A DNA stretch of 64,000 nucleotides from Prosthecomicrobium sp. N25 (lineage in GTDB: Bacteria > Pseudomonadota > Alphaproteobacteria > Rhizobiales > Ancalomicrobiaceae), in assembly GCF_037203705.1 (NCBI RefSeq), contig NZ_JBBCAT010000005.1, positions 62,001-126,000 of the forward strand. The letters are read 5' to 3'. The position numbers and the translations under genes are program-made. The notes under the pieces were generated by a model. It was given only the letters and a program-made list of their open reading frames with translations. It made no database searches and had not been told where the DNA came from. Shown here one piece after another: positions 17,783-29,955 of this stretch (position 1 is its first letter; each line of letters opens with the position of its first letter).

Positions 17783-19156
17783 CTACTCCTGCCCCAGCAC
17801 CTTCACGGCCGCGGCGGCGCCGGCCTCGATGGAGAGGCGGACGTCCTTCTGGTCGAGGTTGAAGCGGGTCGGGATGGCGCCGAGGCGTTGGGCGGTGGCC
17901 GGGTCGAGGTCCTCGAAGGACAGCCGCTCGACGCGGACCGAGATCTTGCGGCAGTCCCAGCCCTCGGCGGAGCCGCGGATGCGGGCGACCTCGACGGGGT
18001 CCAGCCCGCAGCGCCAGGTCTTCAGACGCTCCTCCCAGTTCTTCATCTGGAGGCGCAGCACCTCGAAGGAATTGCGGACCGCGCTGTCGATCGCCGTGTC
18101 GGTGACGGCCTCCAGGAGCGCGGAGCCGCTCGGGCCCTCGAGGGTCTTGGCATAGTCGCCGGGCAGGGTGCGGCCGCTGTCGATGACCACGAAGATGAAG
18201 CGCTCTACCACCACCGCGTCGTCCTTGGTCATCGGCTTGTAGGGCTCGGATGCGGACGCGAGCGCCACGTTGAAGCCCGCGAGGCCCCAGTTGTCGGTCA
18301 GCCCGCCGTCGAGCAGCTTGACGAAGCCGACCTGGCCGACATCCCGGTAGCGGCGCAGCGCGGCGAGGTAGTTGCGCACGTTCGGCGAGGTGTCGCGCCG
18401 CTCGGCGAGGCGCTCCAGGTGCTCGGGCAGGCGGAAGCCGCACTTGTCGGCGTAGGAGCGGATGACCACCGGGGCGAAGACGATCGGCACGGCCGCGGAC
18501 GCCGCGACGGCCTCGGCGATGGGGTAGTTGTAGAGGTCCGAGCAGAGTGACGCGAAGGTGACGGGCTCGAACACGAAGGGCGCCTTGGAGGTGATGTCCG
18601 AGGCGTTGATCCAGACCACCGGGCGGCCCGGGCGGGCGAGGTCCCGGAAGGTCGCGTCGCCGAAGACGTTCTCCTTGAGCCAGGCCGGGAAGCCGTTTCG
18701 GTCGTTGACGCCCTGGTCGAGCGCGCGCGCGATGTTGGTGACGGAGTAGACCTGCGTGCGCAGGGCCTCCTCGGCATTGCGGTAGAGGAAGCGCTTCTCG
18801 AAGTCCGAGAGGCCGCGGCGGCCGTGCAGGCCGAACCATGCGGCCGTAACCGAGCCGCCGGACACGCCCGAGACGAAGCGGACCTGGTCCAGCATGCTGC
18901 CGCCGCCCTCCAGGGGCACGCGGTCGAGGCCGCGCAGCACGCCGTACGAGAAGGCCGCGGCGCGCATGCCGCCGCCCGAGAAGGCGAGGCCGACCACGGT
19001 CGTGCGCAGCGCGTCGTCCGCCCCCACCGTGTTGGTTGGCACCAGCGCCGGCAGCGCCGTCGGCGTGTTGACGGGGTTGATGTCGATCGTCGCGCAGCCG
19101 CCCAGGACCGCGGCGGCGGCGATGACGACAACCCTGCGGAGGAGACGCCCGAGCAT
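17783..19156 (-). CDS. patatin-like phospholipase lipoprotein
   Basis: A 457-residue protein with a lipobox (VLGGC, Cys21), so it is probably anchored in the outer membrane or the outer leaflet of the inner membrane. The patatin fold is shown by the oxyanion motif GLAFSGGGMRAAAFSYGVL (residues 56-74), the nucleophile elbow GVSGG (Ser99) and the DGG motif (Asp283 in LLDGGLTDNWG), giving a Ser-Asp dyad. Patatin enzymes hydrolyse acyl esters of phospholipids or other lipids. No signs of a secretion pore domain. It converges with another lipoprotein gene; 37 bases separate the stops. Confidence 0.88.
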   Translation of the reverse strand: MLGRLLRRVVVIAAAAVLGGCATIDINPVNTPTALPALVPTNTVGADDALRTTVVGLAFSGGGMRAAAFSYGVLRGLDRVPLEGGGSMLDQVRFVSGVSGGSVTAAWFGLHGRRGLSDFEKRFLYRNAEEALRTQVYSVTNIARALDQGVNDRNGFPAWLKENVFGDATFRDLARPGRPVVWINASDITSKAPFVFEPVTFASLCSDLYNYPIAEAVAASAAVPIVFAPVVIRSYADKCGFRLPEHLERLAERRDTSPNVRNYLAALRRYRDVGQVGFVKLLDGGLTDNWGLAGFNVALASASEPYKPMTKDDAVVVERFIFVVIDSGRTLPGDYAKTLEGPSGSALLEAVTDTAIDSAVRNSFEVLRLQMKNWEERLKTWRCGLDPVEVARIRGSAEGWDCRKISVRVERLSFEDLDPATAQRLGAIPTRFNLDQKDVRLSIEAGAAAAVKVLGQE

Positions 19157-19400
19157 GCATGGTCCCGTTCGGGGGAGCGCCGGAGCGATCCCGTTGAAGG
19201 CCCGTCGTTATGGCCGCGAATGGGGCGACGGCATGGCGGGCGGTCGGTGCGGCGAGGTGCGGTTTTGCGCGAGCCTGTCAAATCTTAACGAATTCATTAA
19301 TAGACATGAGAGACTGGCGGCCGTCTGTTGTTGTGGCGCACCAGTCCAGGCGCTATTTTGATAAACGTCGAGCGTAATTATTCTGAGTTATGGATTAAAG

Positions 19401-20486
19401 ATGGACAGACCGGTCCTCGCGACCTTGGCGAGCTCGTTCGAAAGCTATCTGTCGCGCAAGATCGGCGACCGGGGCTCCGACGACGCACTCGCCCGACAAC
19501 TGGCCCAGCTCTTCGCGATGACCGGCGAGGATGCGGACGCTGAGGCGCTCGGGGTCTTCGACAGGATCTTCGGGCGGCTCGTCGAGGCGGTCGAGGCGGA
19601 TACGAGGGGCTACCTCTCGATCCAGTTCTCGGTGATGACCAACCCGCCGCGGGCCACCCTGCTGCGGCTCGCCCGGGACATCATCACCGTGGCGCGGCCG
19701 ATTCTCATCCATTCCCCCGCCTTGGCCGAGGCCGACCTCGTGGCGATCCTTGCCGACACGGGGCTCGGGCACATGGGGGCGGTCGCCGAGCGCGGCGACC
19801 TCACCGTGACGGTGACGGACATCATCGTGGAGCGCGGCGACGACGCGGTCCGGCGGGTGCTCGCCGGCAATCACGCGGCGCTCCTGTCGGCGCGCGGGTT
19901 CCGCCGGCTGTCCCTGCAGGCGCGCGCCGACGAGCGGCTCGAGGCCGTCCTGATCGGCCGGGCCGACGTGCCGGACATCGTGGTGCGCTTCCTCGTGCGC
20001 CACGGGCCCGGCCATGCGCGCGGGCGGGGGACGGACGTCTCCCGGGAGGGGGAGGGCACCTGGACGCTGCCGGAGCGGCCCGCCGAGACCTGGGCGCTGA
20101 TGTACGACTTCGACGCCGCCGAGGCCCGGGTCATGGCGCTCGCCGACCTCGGGCACAGGGGCGAGCCGTTGCTGCTGCGCCTCGTCGCCGAGGAGCGCTT
20201 TCCGGAGGCGGTCATCGTGCTCGCCCACCTGGTGCAGGTCCGGCGGGACGACATGATCGGCTGGCTGACGGCCCGCGACGCCGGGCCGTTCCTGCAAGCT
20301 TGCAAGACGATCCCGCTCGAGGTCAGGACGGTGTTTGGGCTCCTCGGCCTCGGGCCCTGGCGGCAGATGCTCGACGGGCGGGCGCGGCAGGAGGCGGTGC
20401 GCGCCTACCAGGGTCTGGAGCCCGGGTCCGCGCGCGCCTGGCTCGCGGCTTGGCGGCGCCGGGCCGCCGCCGAGGCGGGCCGCTAG
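19401..20486 (+). CDS. DUF2336 domain protein, 361 aa
   Basis: A soluble, helix-rich protein of about the usual length for DUF2336, a family found mainly in alphaproteobacteria. Repeated helical units of about 25 residues are visible (RGYLSIQFSVM, ARPILIHSPALAEADLVAIL, VVERGDDAVRRVLAGNHAALLS), consistent with a HEAT-like solenoid. The ATG follows GGATTAAAG, a modest ribosome-binding site, in a more AT-rich leader (19270-19400). No catalytic motif is seen. Function is unknown; a scaffold or protein-binding role is an inference from the fold. Confidence 0.75.
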   Translation: MDRPVLATLASSFESYLSRKIGDRGSDDALARQLAQLFAMTGEDADAEALGVFDRIFGRLVEAVEADTRGYLSIQFSVMTNPPRATLLRLARDIITVARPILIHSPALAEADLVAILADTGLGHMGAVAERGDLTVTVTDIIVERGDDAVRRVLAGNHAALLSARGFRRLSLQARADERLEAVLIGRADVPDIVVRFLVRHGPGHARGRGTDVSREGEGTWTLPERPAETWALMYDFDAAEARVMALADLGHRGEPLLLRLVAEERFPEAVIVLAHLVQVRRDDMIGWLTARDAGPFLQACKTIPLEVRTVFGLLGLGPWRQMLDGRARQEAVRAYQGLEPGSARAWLAAWRRRAAAEAGR

Positions 20487-20540
20487 GGCCGGGGGCGGCG
20501 GGGCCTTGCGCGGCCGTGGCGGCACGCTATCAAGAGCGCC

Positions 20541-21275
20541 ATGCAGATCGACATCTCCGAACTGGTTCCGGCCTTCCCGGATTTCCGCGTCGCCGTGGTG
20601 GTGGCGTCCGACCTGGCGATCCCGGCGGAGCGGCCGGCGGCCCTCGACGGGCTGATCGCGGAGCGCGAGGCGGCGGCGCGGGCGCGCTGGGGCGGGCTCG
20701 AGCTCGCCGACATCCCGGGCGTCAAGGTCTGGCGGCTCGCCTACAAGGGTTTCGGCATCAAGCGGACGAGCTACCGGTCCTCGGTGGAACGCATCGTCAA
20801 GAACGTGCTGGCGGAGCGGCCGATCCCGCGCATCAATGGCTTCGTGGATTCCTACAACGCCGTTTCGCTCGCCCATTGCTTCCCGCTCGGCGCCGACGAC
20901 CTGGACAGGCTCACGGGCGACATCGCGTTCCGCTACGCCCGCGAGGGCGACAGCTTCGTCGACATGGCGGCGGGCGGCGAGGAGGGCGAGGGCGGCGCGC
21001 CGGGGGGACCCGTGGAGGACCCGCCGAAGCCGGGCGAGGTGGTCTTCGCCGACGACGCGCATGTCCTCTGCCGGCGCTGGAACTGGCGCCAGGACGCACG
21101 CTCGCTCGTCTCGCCGGAGACCCGGCGGGCGCTCCTCACCGTGCAGTCCTGCGGGGTCGGCGACCTCGAGGCGGCGGTCGCCGACGTGTGCGATCTCTTC
21201 GCCCGGTTCTGCGGGGCGCGCACGGCGGTGACCTTTGCGGACAGGGACAGGCCGCGCCTCGCTCTCGCGACGTGA
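20541..21275 (+). CDS. B3/4 domain protein (PheRS beta-type editing fold)
   Basis: A 244-residue stand-alone B3/B4 domain, the fold that hydrolyses misacylated tRNA in phenylalanyl-tRNA synthetase beta. The segments WRLAYKGFGIKRTSYRSSVE and RPIPRINGFVDSYNAVSLAH are the family core, and ALLTVQSCGVGDLEAAVADV is its C-terminal part. Stand-alone members are common in bacteria; trans-editing of tRNA is possible but unproven for most. An acidic Gly-rich insertion (residues 147-165) interrupts the domain. It lies 54 bases after the DUF2336 gene on the same strand and may be cotranscribed. Confidence 0.8.
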   Translation: MQIDISELVPAFPDFRVAVVVASDLAIPAERPAALDGLIAEREAAARARWGGLELADIPGVKVWRLAYKGFGIKRTSYRSSVERIVKNVLAERPIPRINGFVDSYNAVSLAHCFPLGADDLDRLTGDIAFRYAREGDSFVDMAAGGEEGEGGAPGGPVEDPPKPGEVVFADDAHVLCRRWNWRQDARSLVSPETRRALLTVQSCGVGDLEAAVADVCDLFARFCGARTAVTFADRDRPRLALAT

Positions 21276-21293
21276 CGGCCGGCCCCGGCCGGT

Positions 21294-21905
21294 TCAGGGC
21301 ACGGTCTTGGCGACGCTCGGGCGGGCGGCATGGGCCGCCATGGCGGCCTTGAGGGCGCCGGAGGCCTCGATCATCGCGCCGGACTCGGGCAGCTTCGCCA
21401 GGTAGTGCAGGATCGGCGCGATGTTGGCGTCCGCGTAGGTGAAGCCGTCGCCGACCAGATAGCCGTTCTCGGCGACCGCCGCCGCGATCAGCCCGAGCGC
21501 CTTCTCGACCTTGGGCAGGATGGCGTCGATGCGGGCGCGATCCGGGCCGCCGTCCTTGGCGAAGAGGTAGAGGACGGCGTATTTCCGGATCAGGACGTCG
21601 TCCAGGGCCGTGTTGACCAGGGAGACCCACTCCTCGACCTTGGCGGCGGCAACGGGATCCTCGGGGATCATGCGCGGGCCGGGGAAGACCCGGTCGAGAT
21701 AGCCGACGATGGCGCGGGACTCGAAGAGTTCCAGGTCGCCGTGGCGCATGACGGGGATCTTGCCGAGCGGGTGGACGGCGTCCACCGCCGGCGTATGCGG
21801 GGCGACGGCGACGAGGTCGTAGTCGATCACCTTCTCCTCAGCGACGATCCGGCAGACGCGCACGTAGGTCGAAAACGGCGCGCCGATGATCTGCACCTTT
21901 GCCAT
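21294..21905 (-). CDS. glutathione S-transferase family protein
   Basis: A 203-residue protein with a thioredoxin-like N-terminal domain (MAKVQIIGAPFSTYVRVCRI; LGKIPVMRHGDLELFESRAI contains the cis-proline and the ES glutathione-binding pair) and an all-helical C-terminal domain with the N-capping GDGFTYADANIAPILHYL motif. The start at 21905 follows GGAGGAGG. Substrate unknown; family members conjugate or reduce with glutathione. It converges with the B3/4 gene and is divergent from the ArsR-methyltransferase gene. Confidence 0.88.
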   Translation of the reverse strand: MAKVQIIGAPFSTYVRVCRIVAEEKVIDYDLVAVAPHTPAVDAVHPLGKIPVMRHGDLELFESRAIVGYLDRVFPGPRMIPEDPVAAAKVEEWVSLVNTALDDVLIRKYAVLYLFAKDGGPDRARIDAILPKVEKALGLIAAAVAENGYLVGDGFTYADANIAPILHYLAKLPESGAMIEASGALKAAMAAHAARPSVAKTVP

Positions 21906-22020
21906 GTCGGGCCTCCTCCGCGGCCGCTTGCGGGCCGATGCCGCCAGACTAGACGATGCGGGCCTCCTTGCCGAGCGCGCCCGCCGCTCCGGCTCCGCGG
22001 GTCCCGACCGCAATCACCGC

Positions 22021-22049
22021 TTGACGCGCATAAAGATATGTTTATATCC
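22021..22049 (+). promoter_or_regulatory. putative SahR operator and promoter before the met operon
   Basis: TTGACG (22021-22026) and the AT-rich TATATC (22043-22048, 16-base spacer) fit a sigma70-type promoter. Between them sits ATAAAGATATGTTTAT (22030-22045), a palindrome with arms ATAAA/TTTAT and an ATAT centre flanked by two mismatched bases. ArsR-family regulators bind such AT-rich palindromes over promoters. The predicted transcription start would lie within a few bases of the ATG at 22058. Confidence 0.55.
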
Positions 22050-22057
22050 TTCTCGCC

Positions 22058-23089
22058 ATGAGCTATCTCTCCCCCTTCGCAGCCCCGGACCCGGGCGAAC
22101 GGCTTTCCAGCGAGCAACTGGTGGAGGTTCTGCGCGCGGCCGGCGAGCCGACGCGCCTCAGGATCCTGGTCCTGCTCGAGCAGGGGGACCTCACCGTCAA
22201 GGATCTGACCGAGATCCTCGGCCAGAGCCAGCCGCGCATCTCGCGGCACTTGAAGCTCCTGACAGAGGCGGGGCTCGTCGACCGCTTTCCCGAGGGTGCC
22301 TGGGTCTATTACCGGCTCGCCGACACGGTGGCGTCCGTGACGCTCGCCTCCGTCATCCGGTCGCTCGTCGACCAGAGGGACGCACGGGTGCTGCGCGACC
22401 GGGAAAGGCTGGAGCAGGTCAAGACCGCCCGCTCCGAACGCGCGGCGGCCTATTTCGCCCGGAACGCCCATGCGTGGGACGAGATCCGCTCGCTCCATGC
22501 CGCGGACGGCCTCGTCGAGGCGGCGATCCTGGAGGCGGTCGGGCCGGCGCCCTTCGACGCCTACCTGGATCTCGGGACCGGAACGGGCCGGCTCATCGAA
22601 CTCCTGGACGGCCGCTGGGCGCGGGCGCTCGGCATCGACCTGTCGCAGACCATGCTGGCGGTGGCGCGGGCGCATCTGGACCGCGCCCGGATCTCCGGCG
22701 CCCAGGTCCGGCTCGGCGACATCTACGCCCTCGACCTGCCGCGCGACTCCTTCGACCTCGTCACCCTGCACCAGGTCCTGCACTTCCTGGACGACCCGGC
22801 GCGGGCGATCCGCGAGACGGCGCGGGTGCTCCGGCCGGGGGGCCGCGTGGTCATCGTGGACTTCGCGCCGCACGGCCTCGAATTCCTGCGCGAGGAGCAT
22901 GCGCACCGGCGCCTCGGCTTCGGCCATGGCGAGATCACCAGGTTCCTTGAGCAGGCCGGCCTCGCCGTCGAGGCCATCCGGGACATCCCGGCGCCCCAGG
23001 ACGGGCAGCTCACCGTCACGCTGTGGCTGGCGCGAGACCCGCGCATCGCCATCGCGTCCCATGCCTCGAGAAGGGAGGTCGTCGCATGA
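22058..23089 (+). CDS. ArsR-family regulator fused to SAM-dependent methyltransferase domain (SahR-like)
   Basis: A 343-residue two-domain protein. Residues 18-95 form an ArsR winged helix (LRAAGEPTRLRILVLLEQGD; recognition helix QSQPRISRHLKLL; wing RFPEGAWVYYRL), without the Cys clusters of metal-sensing members. Residues 130-330 are a class I methyltransferase with SAM motif YLDLGTGTGRLIELL (169-183). This architecture next to metF/metH is that of SahR, which senses S-adenosylhomocysteine and controls methionine-cycle genes in Proteobacteria. Its stop overlaps the metF start (ATGA). An AT palindrome over the promoter suggests autoregulation. No ribosome-binding site precedes the ATG. Confidence 0.85.
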   Translation: MSYLSPFAAPDPGERLSSEQLVEVLRAAGEPTRLRILVLLEQGDLTVKDLTEILGQSQPRISRHLKLLTEAGLVDRFPEGAWVYYRLADTVASVTLASVIRSLVDQRDARVLRDRERLEQVKTARSERAAAYFARNAHAWDEIRSLHAADGLVEAAILEAVGPAPFDAYLDLGTGTGRLIELLDGRWARALGIDLSQTMLAVARAHLDRARISGAQVRLGDIYALDLPRDSFDLVTLHQVLHFLDDPARAIRETARVLRPGGRVVIVDFAPHGLEFLREEHAHRRLGFGHGEITRFLEQAGLAVEAIRDIPAPQDGQLTVTLWLARDPRIAIASHASRREVVA

Positions 23090-24003
23090 CCGGCGCCCAG
23101 TTCGACACCATCCTCGGCCGCCCGCAGGCGATCCGAGTCTCCTTCGAGTTCTTCCCCCCGAAGACGGAGAAGATGGAGGAGACCCTCTGGTCCTGCATCG
23201 AGCGGCTGGCCCCGCTCCGGCCCAACTTCGTCTCGGTCACCTACGGGGCCGGCGGGTCGACCCGCGAGCGCACCCACGCCACGGTGGCGCGCATCGTCCG
23301 GGAGACCAGGCTGCAGCCCGCCGCGCATCTCACCTGCGTGGACGCGACGCGGGAGGAGGTCGACGACGTCGTCCGCAGCTACTGGGCGGCCGGAGTGCGC
23401 CACATCGTGGCGCTGCGCGGCGATCCTGCCGGCGGCGTCGGGGCCCGCTACGCGCCGCACGAGGGCGGCTACGCCTCCACGCCCGACCTGATCCGAGGCA
23501 TCCGCGAGATCGGCGATTTCGAGATCTCGGTCTCGGGCTATCCGGAAAAGCACCCGGAGAGCCCGGACATGCCGGCCGACATCGCGCTCCTGAAGCGCAA
23601 GGTCGAGGCCGGGGCGAGCCGGGCCATCACCCAGTTCTTCTTCGACAACGACGCGTTCGAGCGCTACGTCGACCGCGTCCGGGCCGCCGGCATCGACATC
23701 CCGATCATTCCCGGCATCATTCCGGTGCTCGACTTCGACCGCACCGCCGGCTTCGCCAAGCGCGCCGGCGCGAGCGTGCCGGCCTGGCTCGCCCACCGCT
23801 TCGAAGGGCTCGAGAAGGACGAGAAGACGCGCCAGCTGGTCGCCGCCACGGTGGCGGCCGAGCAGTGCTTCGACCTCGTCCGCCGCGGATACCGCGATTT
23901 CCACTTCTACACGATGAACCGCGCGGACCTCGTCTACGCCATCTGCCACCTCCTCGGGCTCCGGCCCGAGCGCGAGGACGCGGCGGTGGAGGCGGCGGCC
24001 TGA
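23086..24003 (+). CDS. metF: methylenetetrahydrofolate reductase
   Basis: A 305-residue flavoprotein of normal length that reduces 5,10-methylene-THF to 5-methyl-THF, the methyl donor for MetH. Family signatures are [18 protein letters not shown] at the N-terminus, [24 protein letters not shown], and [15 protein letters not shown]. The start codon lies inside the stop of the upstream regulator (ATGA), so translation is coupled to that gene. A strong hairpin separates it from metH. Confidence 0.96.
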   Translation: MTGAQFDTILGRPQAIRVSFEFFPPKTEKMEETLWSCIERLAPLRPNFVSVTYGAGGSTRERTHATVARIVRETRLQPAAHLTCVDATREEVDDVVRSYWAAGVRHIVALRGDPAGGVGARYAPHEGGYASTPDLIRGIREIGDFEISVSGYPEKHPESPDMPADIALLKRKVEAGASRAITQFFFDNDAFERYVDRVRAAGIDIPIIPGIIPVLDFDRTAGFAKRAGASVPAWLAHRFEGLEKDEKTRQLVAATVAAEQCFDLVRRGYRDFHFYTMNRADLVYAICHLLGLRPEREDAAVEAAA

Positions 24004-24024
24004 GGCCGGCCAAGCTGCGGTTTC

Positions 24025-24048
24025 GCCGCCCGCGGCAGCGCGGGCGGC
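24025..24048 (+). terminator. terminator- or attenuator-like hairpin between metF and metH
   Basis: GCCGCCCGCG and CGCGGGCGGC form a perfect 10-bp stem with a GCAG loop, followed by TTCCCTTTTC. It stands in the 82-base gap before metH. It could partly terminate after metF and so set the metH level. Confidence 0.5.
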
Positions 24049-24085
24049 TTCCCTTTTCATGTCGTTCGAAAAGATCGGAAGCCCC

Positions 24086-27820
<3,735 letters not shown>

Positions 27821-27835
27821 GGCCGGGCCCTGCGG

Positions 27836-29059
27836 TCACTTGCTGACGTAAGGCACGGTGATGGTGGATGTCCCGCTTGTTCCGTAGCCGGCCATGTCCC
27901 ACTTGGTGCCGTTCAGCTGCAGCGAGTAGACGACCATGCTCACGCTGTCGGCGGATTCCTTCGATCCCGAATTGTAGGTCAGGTCGCGACTCGGCAGGTA
28001 GATGATGCCTTCCAGCTTGTGCTTGCCGGCGTCGAAGGTCCACTGGCTCTTCGAAAGGCCCGTCTTCTCGTAGAAGAGGAAGTTGGCGTAGGCGCCGGTG
28101 GTCGGCGCCTTCAGGTTGGCGGTCACGCTCGAGTTGAAATGGAGGTTCGAGCTCGCGTCGGCGAAGTAGAAGGTGACGTCGGTTCCGGTGATGGATCCCT
28201 GATTGACGTTCCACTTCCCGCCCTTGAAGATATAGAGGCCGGGCTCGAGCTTGACCGCCGGAGAGCCGTTGAAGTTCGTGTCGCCGCAGTAGACGCCGGG
28301 CGACATTGTGATGGTCGTGCCGGACTTGGCTGATCCGTTGTACTTGCAGGTCAGGCTGGCCGGGTCGGGCGGCAGCTTGCCCGCATAGGGGTCCGGCGAA
28401 GTCGTGCAACTCGTCTTCACGAAGGACAGCTTGGGGACGTTGTTGTCCAGGACCTTGCTGCCTTCCACGCAGACCCGCGGCGTGGTGAGCTTGATGCCGT
28501 TGTTGAACACGGCCGAGTTGGTCTTGGTCGTCTTGACGTGGATCTCGCAGTCGAGGCTCACGTCGGCGCCGCCGTTGAACCGGAGAGTCTCGGCGTCATT
28601 GGTGCCGACCACGTAGATGCAGGCGGCGGGCGGTCCCGGAATGGAGACCTCGCTGTGCGCCACGAATTCGAAGGTGGACAGGGAGAAGAGGGGCAGGAAG
28701 CGGGTCGAGATGGTCGCCTTGGCGTCTGCGGTCAGCTTCCCGTTCGCCTTGGCGAAGGTCCGCTGGCTCACGGTGAGCCCGAAGGGCGCCGCGCGCGCGT
28801 CGAAGGCGTTCTCGGCCGCTTGCTTCCAGTTCTCGGTGGTGTCACGCGCGCCGATGATGGCCGCCGAGTCGACGAGGTCCTGGAGCTTGGTCCGGTCCTT
28901 CAGCATGAGCGACACGTCGATCGCACCGCCGACCGCGCCGAACAGGACGACGCCGAGTATGGCGGCCATGGGAGCGATGCTGCCGCGGCGATCGCCGGCG
29001 AGGCGGGCCAGCGGACCGGAGGCGAAATCGCGGATCTTTGTGTAGAGGGGGCTGCTCAT
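27836..29059 (-). CDS. TadG-like pilus-assembly related membrane protein
   Basis: A 407-residue protein with one N-terminal membrane helix (GSIAPMAAILGVVLFGAVGGAIDVSLM) followed by the typical Tad motif of helix plus KDRTKLQDLVDSAAIIGA, then a long Gly/Ser/Thr/Asn-rich exported part with several cysteines. This is the layout of the putative TadE/TadG-type Flp-pilus-associated proteins common in Rhizobiales. No other tad genes are present, so a role in pilus assembly is not shown by context. An alternative ATG at 29143 would add 28 residues without membrane character. Base composition is less GC-rich than the neighbours. It converges with metH. Confidence 0.75.
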   Translation of the reverse strand: MSSPLYTKIRDFASGPLARLAGDRRGSIAPMAAILGVVLFGAVGGAIDVSLMLKDRTKLQDLVDSAAIIGARDTTENWKQAAENAFDARAAPFGLTVSQRTFAKANGKLTADAKATISTRFLPLFSLSTFEFVAHSEVSIPGPPAACIYVVGTNDAETLRFNGGADVSLDCEIHVKTTKTNSAVFNNGIKLTTPRVCVEGSKVLDNNVPKLSFVKTSCTTSPDPYAGKLPPDPASLTCKYNGSAKSGTTITMSPGVYCGDTNFNGSPAVKLEPGLYIFKGGKWNVNQGSITGTDVTFYFADASSNLHFNSSVTANLKAPTTGAYANFLFYEKTGLSKSQWTFDAGKHKLEGIIYLPSRDLTYNSGSKESADSVSMVVYSLQLNGTKWDMAGYGTSGTSTITVPYVSK

Positions 29060-29276
29060 CGCGTGGGATCCCGTCGCGTCGTTTCGATCCCACCTTGCCC
29101 GTGACTCCTCACCTTTCAGTAAAAGCAGTGGCACGCAAGGCATTAATACGAATTAATCTCGGAATTCCTGGAGTCTTGACCTGCAAAATTACGAATGTCA
29201 CAAATCTTGATGGAGCATTATCCGGGTCATTGCCCTTTATGATTTAGATTCCTTTGCGTCATTCCAGCGCTGACGC

Positions 29277-29307
29277 CGCCGGCTCGGGGCGCGTGCCCGA
29301 GCCGGCG
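29277..29307 (-). terminator. 12-bp hairpin downstream of the GST gene
   Basis: CGCCGGCTCGGG and CCCGAGCCGGCG form a perfect 12-bp stem with a 7-base loop, ten bases beyond the stop of the minus-strand GST gene. A probable terminator for that gene, though no U-tract follows. Confidence 0.5.
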
Positions 29308-29316
29308 TGAGCCCGC

Positions 29317-29955
29317 TCAGACCTTGGGGACAGCCATGCCGCGCTGGACCGCCGGACGGGCCGCAACCGCGTCCATCCAGCGCTTGACGTTGGCGAACTC
29401 GGGCAGGCCCTCGGCGGCCAGTTGGGGGCCGAGGCCCGTGTAGGCGCTGACGAACCAGGGGTAGGTGATCATGTCGGCGATCGAGTACTCGGCGCCGGCG
29501 AGGTGGGCGTTGTCGGCCAGCTGCCTGTCGGCGACCCCGAGGAGGCGGATCGTCTCCTTGAGATAGCGGGTCATGCCGTAGGGGATCTTCTCCGGCGCGA
29601 ATTTCACGAAATGATTGGCCTGGCCGAACATCGGGCCGACACCGCCCATCTGCCAGTTCAGCCACTGCAGCACGTGGTAGCGCGCGGCGCCCGAAGCGGG
29701 GAGGAAACGGCCGGTCTTCTCGGCGAGGTAGATCAGGATGGCGCCGGACTCGAAGAGCGCGAGGGGGCCGCCCTCGGCGTCGTGGTCGACGATCGCCGGA
29801 ATGCGGTTGTTGGGTGCGATCTTCAGGAAGCCCGGATCGAACTGCTCGCCCTTGCCGATGTTGATCGCCTTCGTCTCGTAGGCGAGTTCCATCTCCTCGA
29901 GCGCGATGGAGACCTTGCGGCCGTTCGGGGTGGTCCAGGTGTAGAGGGTGAACAT
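29317..29955 (-). CDS. glutathione S-transferase family protein, YfcG/Nu-like
   Basis: A 212-residue protein. The N-terminus MFTLYTWTTPNGRKVSIALEEMEL resembles the Nu-class disulphide-bond oxidoreductase GSTs (YfcG, YghU), where the Thr/Asn of TPNG contact glutathione. NNRIPAIVDHD supplies the cis-proline loop and LFESGAILIYLAEKTGRF the glutathione-binding ES pair. The C-terminal domain contains LAGAEYSIADMITYPW. Another ATG nine bases upstream (29964) is possible. Likely cytoplasmic reduction of organic hydroperoxides or disulphides, by family. Confidence 0.88.
   Translation of the reverse strand: MFTLYTWTTPNGRKVSIALEEMELAYETKAINIGKGEQFDPGFLKIAPNNRIPAIVDHDAEGGPLALFESGAILIYLAEKTGRFLPASGAARYHVLQWLNWQMGGVGPMFGQANHFVKFAPEKIPYGMTRYLKETIRLLGVADRQLADNAHLAGAEYSIADMITYPWFVSAYTGLGPQLAAEGLPEFANVKRWMDAVAARPAVQRGMAVPKV

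Noticed and set aside
17783-19156. Patatin phospholipase as a CBASS-type antiphage effector
   Set aside because: It has a lipobox and so is exported, and there is no nucleotide cyclase, HORMA/TRIP13 or other defence gene nearby.
24004-24085. SAM-II or SAH riboswitch before metH
   Set aside because: The gap contains only a simple GC hairpin and T-rich tail; I see no pseudoknot arrangement or conserved core of either class.
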